From Bacillota bacterium (GTDB taxonomy: Bacteria; Bacillota; Clostridia; DSM-8532): a DNA stretch of 8,568 bases. Shown one piece after another: positions 7,071 to 8,568 of the stretch. The notes beneath the pieces were generated by a model that worked only from the letters and a program-made list of their open reading frames with translations, did no database searches and was not told the DNA's origin. Both the position numbers and the translations under genes were made by a program. The DNA lies in NCBI GenBank assembly GCA_023446675.1, contig JAEXPO010000178.1, positions 1 through 8,568 of the forward strand, in the 5' to 3' direction. Position 1 is the stretch's first letter; each line of letters opens with the position of its first letter.

Positions 7071-7307
7071 TTATTTACCTCTCCAAGTGATTCTGCCGCG
7101 GGTAAGGTCATAGGTTGACATTTCCACGGTCACTTTATCACCGGGCAATATGCGAATATAATTCATTCGGAGCTTGCCGGAAATATGCGCAAGTATAACA
7201 TGTCCATTGACAAGCTTGACCTTGAAATTGGCGTTGGGGAGTGCCTCCAGCACAACACCCTCAAGTTCGATTACATCTTCCCTTGCTTCCTTTTGCTCTC
7301 TTGACAA
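7071..7307 (-). CDS. infA: Translation initiation factor IF-1
   Basis: IF-1 is a single OB-fold protein that binds the A site of the 30S subunit during initiation. The 78-residue product carries the family's hallmark segments: [16 protein letters not shown] (residues 11-26), [20 protein letters not shown] (32-51), [12 protein letters not shown] (53-64) and [11 protein letters not shown] (66-76). It is about six residues longer at the N terminus ([10 protein letters not shown]) than the usual 72. The start codon is TTG, supported by an AAGGAGG nine bases upstream; no ATG exists upstream of the conserved region. It lies 20 nt after the KOW gene and 43 nt before rpmJ, within the same transcript. 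Confidence 0.97.
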   Translation of the reverse strand: MSREQKEAREDVIELEGVVLEALPNANFKVKLVNGHVILAHISGKLRMNYIRILPGDKVTVEMSTYDLTRGRITWRGK

Positions 7308-7316
7308 GTTCCAGCC

Positions 7317-7323
7317 CCTCCTT
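7317..7323 (-). promoter_or_regulatory. Ribosome binding site that fixes the infA TTG start
   Basis: AAGGAGG, a seven-base match to the anti-Shine-Dalgarno sequence, lies nine bases before TTG at 7307. The next in-frame codons contain no ATG or GTG before the conserved DVIELEG block of IF-1, so the site selects the TTG. Confidence 0.85.
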
Positions 7324-7327
7324 AAGG

Positions 7328-7624
7328 TTATACGCTTACTTCTTCATCCATATAGCGTTGGATTGCAGCCCTTAGATCAGCATTACCGGTGGGACTCCCT
7401 GAAATAGGCCTTTCACCATGACCCCAGGCGCTTTTACCTGTAATCATCAGATGCTTAAGCTTTTTTTTCTTGGGATTTTCCACTAAACGCAACTTTCCAT
7501 CTGCTATAAGCACATGGTCATCGTCGCATCTATCCACGACTATGAATAAGCGCGATTTATCTCTGCCTGCTTTTGACCAGACAAACCGGCCAATGATGGC
7601 ATTCGCCTCATTCATCCCGTTCAC
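7328..7624 (-). CDS. KOW-domain (L14e-like) RNA-binding protein
   Basis: A 98-residue basic protein with an N-terminal KOW/SH3-like barrel: residues 12-30 read [19 protein letters not shown], followed by a conserved turn ([18 protein letters not shown], about 38-55) and HL at 58-59. The family resembles eukaryotic/archaeal L14e and is commonly found between map and infA in Clostridia; its precise role is not established, but ribosome or rRNA binding is the usual inference. The C-terminal 40 residues look polar and possibly flexible. The start drawn is GTG at 7624, with GGAAGG ten bases upstream; an ATG three codons later (7615) with AGGT 11 nt upstream is a credible alternative. It is the first gene after the promoter, and its stop is four bases before the infA ribosome binding site. 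Confidence 0.88.
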   Translation of the reverse strand: MNGMNEANAIIGRFVWSKAGRDKSRLFIVVDRCDDDHVLIADGKLRLVENPKKKKLKHLMITGKSAWGHGERPISGSPTGNADLRAAIQRYMDEEVSV

Positions 7625-7648
7625 GTACCTGCCGCCTTCCTTTTTTCT

Positions 7649-7659
7649 CGGTTGAACCG
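7649..7659. promoter_or_regulatory. Perfect 11-bp palindrome just after the promoter (possible operator)
   Basis: CGGTTGAACCG is a perfect dyad with one central base, placed about +6 to +16 relative to the predicted start site. The half-site CGGTT recurs on the minus strand as CGGTTAAC at 7712-7705, just upstream of the -35 box, so similar half-sites flank the promoter. This arrangement would suit a repressor, but a short palindrome can arise by chance and no regulator is known here. Confidence 0.25.
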
Positions 7660-7671
7660 CACCAATTATAT

Positions 7672-7700
7672 ATTCTATATGAATTTTATCTCTTTTTCAA
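7672..7700 (-). promoter_or_regulatory. Housekeeping (sigma-A-type) promoter for the KOW-infA-...-rplQ genes
   Basis: On the minus strand TTGAAA (7700-7695) is separated by exactly 17 nt from TAGAAT (7677-7672); each hexamer matches the sigma-A consensus at five of six positions. The spacer and flanks are AT-rich and lie in the only sizeable gap between map and the downstream genes. Transcription would begin near 7665, leaving a leader of about 40 nt. A perfect TATAAT at 7670-7665 is also present but has no fitting -35 at 17 nt. Called from sequence only. Confidence 0.75.
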
Positions 7701-7724
7701 GATTGTTAACCGTTTTCATGATTT

Positions 7725-8492
7725 TTAATATAATTTCGTTAATATTTCCGGGCCATTTGGTGTAACTGCAAGAGTATTCTCATGATGAGCGGACAATTTT
7801 CCGTCCTGAGTCACCACGGTCCACTTATCTTCCAGCACTTTAACCTGCCAGGTACCCACATTTACCATAGGCTCAATTGCAAGTGTCATGCCGTTGGATA
7901 GGCGGATTCCCCTTTCCCTTGTAACATAATTGGGGATTTGGGGTTCCTCATGCATTTCCGTTCCAATGCCATGGCCTACGAAATCCCGAACAATGGAATA
8001 GCCTCTTTCCTCTGCGTAAGCCTGAATAGCTGCGGAAATATCCCGAATACGATTACCCTCTATTGCCTGGGCCATCCCACGGTTGAAGGATTCCTCCGTG
8101 TGATAAATCAAATCGGCAGCTTCCTTAGCTATTTGCCCCACCGGATAGGTCCTTGCCGCATCGCCATGAAAACCTTCAAGAATGGCACCGATGTCCACGC
8201 TTATAATGTCCCCCTCCTGAAGCACCTGATCCCCTGGAAGTCCATGTATCACAACATGATTCACCGACGTACAGACAGCGCCAGGAAAGGCGATGCCCCC
8301 ATGGGCACAGGGTACTCCTTTAAAGGAAGCAATAGCGTTACAACGTTTAATGACTTCCTCTGCAGCCCGGTTCAGTTCCTTTGTGGTCACACCCGGAGCA
8401 ATCAGTTCCTCAATGCGCTTATGGGCCAGCATAACAACCTCGCCCGCTCTTCGCATTTTATCCAATTCTCTCTTGGATTTAAGAAAAATCAT
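7725..8492 (-). CDS. map: Methionine aminopeptidase, type I
   Basis: Removes the initiator methionine from nascent cytosolic proteins using a dinuclear metal centre. The 255-residue protein has all five expected metal ligands: D100 and D111 (VDIGA...HGDAAR), H174 (VGHGIG), E207 (AIEPM) and E238 (HHENTLAVT), plus the substrate-contacting H83 (VIHG) and H181. The spacing matches E. coli MetAP (D97, D108, H171, E204, E235) shifted by three, because a short loop around residues 60-71 (PCAHGGIAFPG) is a few residues longer than the usual segment. There is no N-terminal zinc-finger extension, so it is the short bacterial Ia form. The ATG at 8492 is preceded by AAGAAGG about ten bases upstream. It follows adk by 25 nt; no terminator is evident after it, and a promoter for the next genes starts within 30 nt of its stop. 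Confidence 0.97.
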   Translation of the reverse strand: MIFLKSKRELDKMRRAGEVVMLAHKRIEELIAPGVTTKELNRAAEEVIKRCNAIASFKGVPCAHGGIAFPGAVCTSVNHVVIHGLPGDQVLQEGDIISVDIGAILEGFHGDAARTYPVGQIAKEAADLIYHTEESFNRGMAQAIEGNRIRDISAAIQAYAEERGYSIVRDFVGHGIGTEMHEEPQIPNYVTRERGIRLSNGMTLAIEPMVNVGTWQVKVLEDKWTVVTQDGKLSAHHENTLAVTPNGPEILTKLY

Positions 8493-8517
8493 TCTTCTCT
8501 GCCTTCTTTATTTAATA

Positions 8518-8568
8518 TCACAGGGCTTCAAGCTTAGCAAGAATTTCCCGGGGCGTCTCCTCAATGGG
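8518..8568 (-). CDS. adk: Probable adenylate kinase, C-terminal end only (partial)
   Basis: Only the last 16 codons and a TGA stop lie in the window; the frame stays open to the right edge. The visible tail reads PIEETPREILAKLEAL, an amphipathic acidic/leucine-rich helix of the kind that ends bacterial adenylate kinases. The assignment rests mainly on context: in Firmicutes the gene immediately before map in the ribosomal protein cluster is adk (secY-adk-map). Adenylate kinase interconverts ATP plus AMP with two ADP in the cytoplasm. The gap to map is only 25 nt and carries the map ribosome binding site, so the two are very probably co-transcribed. No catalytic residue is visible, so identity is inferred. 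Confidence 0.6.
   Translation of the reverse strand, partial: PIEETPREILAKLEAL

Noticed and set aside
7649..7660. GGTTCAA on the minus strand as part of a tRNA T-arm
   Set aside because: The rest of a tRNA cloverleaf is missing; the flanks are promoter and ribosome binding site sequence.
7938..8537. 199-codon open frame on the plus strand opposite map
   Set aside because: It lies antisense to a gene with complete catalytic motifs, its product resembles no known family, and it is rich in residues expected from reading a conserved gene backwards.

Overview
The window is a stretch of a Clostridia-type Firmicutes chromosome, read almost entirely on the minus strand. The pointers are the gene order adk-map-(KOW protein)-infA-rpmJ-rpsM-rpsK-rpsD-rpoA-rplQ, the ECF transporter genes directly after rplQ, strong GGAGG-type ribosome binding sites, zinc-binding (four-ligand) forms of S4 and L36, and a long-form L17 with an internal insertion. 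Genus cannot be named from sequence alone.

Layout in transcription order (right to left). Positions 8568-7725 hold the last codons of a probable adenylate kinase gene and a complete type I methionine aminopeptidase (map). The 100 bp after map carry a near-consensus housekeeping promoter (TTGAAA, 17 nt, TAGAAT). From it run a KOW-domain RNA-binding protein, IF-1, L36, S13, S11, S4, RNA polymerase alpha and L17 (7624-3727), closed by a strong intrinsic terminator at 3703-3667. This unit makes small-subunit proteins, an initiation factor and the polymerase assembly platform. An unusually long (197 nt) hairpin-rich gap between rpmJ and rpsM sits where S4 autoregulation acts in enterobacteria.

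After a 263-bp intergenic region with the terminator and a 65-bp interrupted palindrome comes a second group, 3463-108: one gene encoding EcfA1 and EcfA2 as a single 604-residue double ATPase, the membrane coupling protein EcfT, and a PHP-family metal-dependent hydrolase. Together EcfA1-EcfA2 and EcfT form the shared energizing module of ECF vitamin/metal importers; no S component is present, so substrate binding proteins must be encoded elsewhere. The PHP gene lies where many relatives carry truA.

This is mostly core chromosome. No rRNA, tRNA, CRISPR, insertion sequence or phage gene was seen. The points that stand out are the fused EcfA gene with a possible internal start, the rpmJ-rpsM leader-like region, TTG starts for infA and rpsM, the L17 insertion, and the palindrome upstream of the ECF genes.
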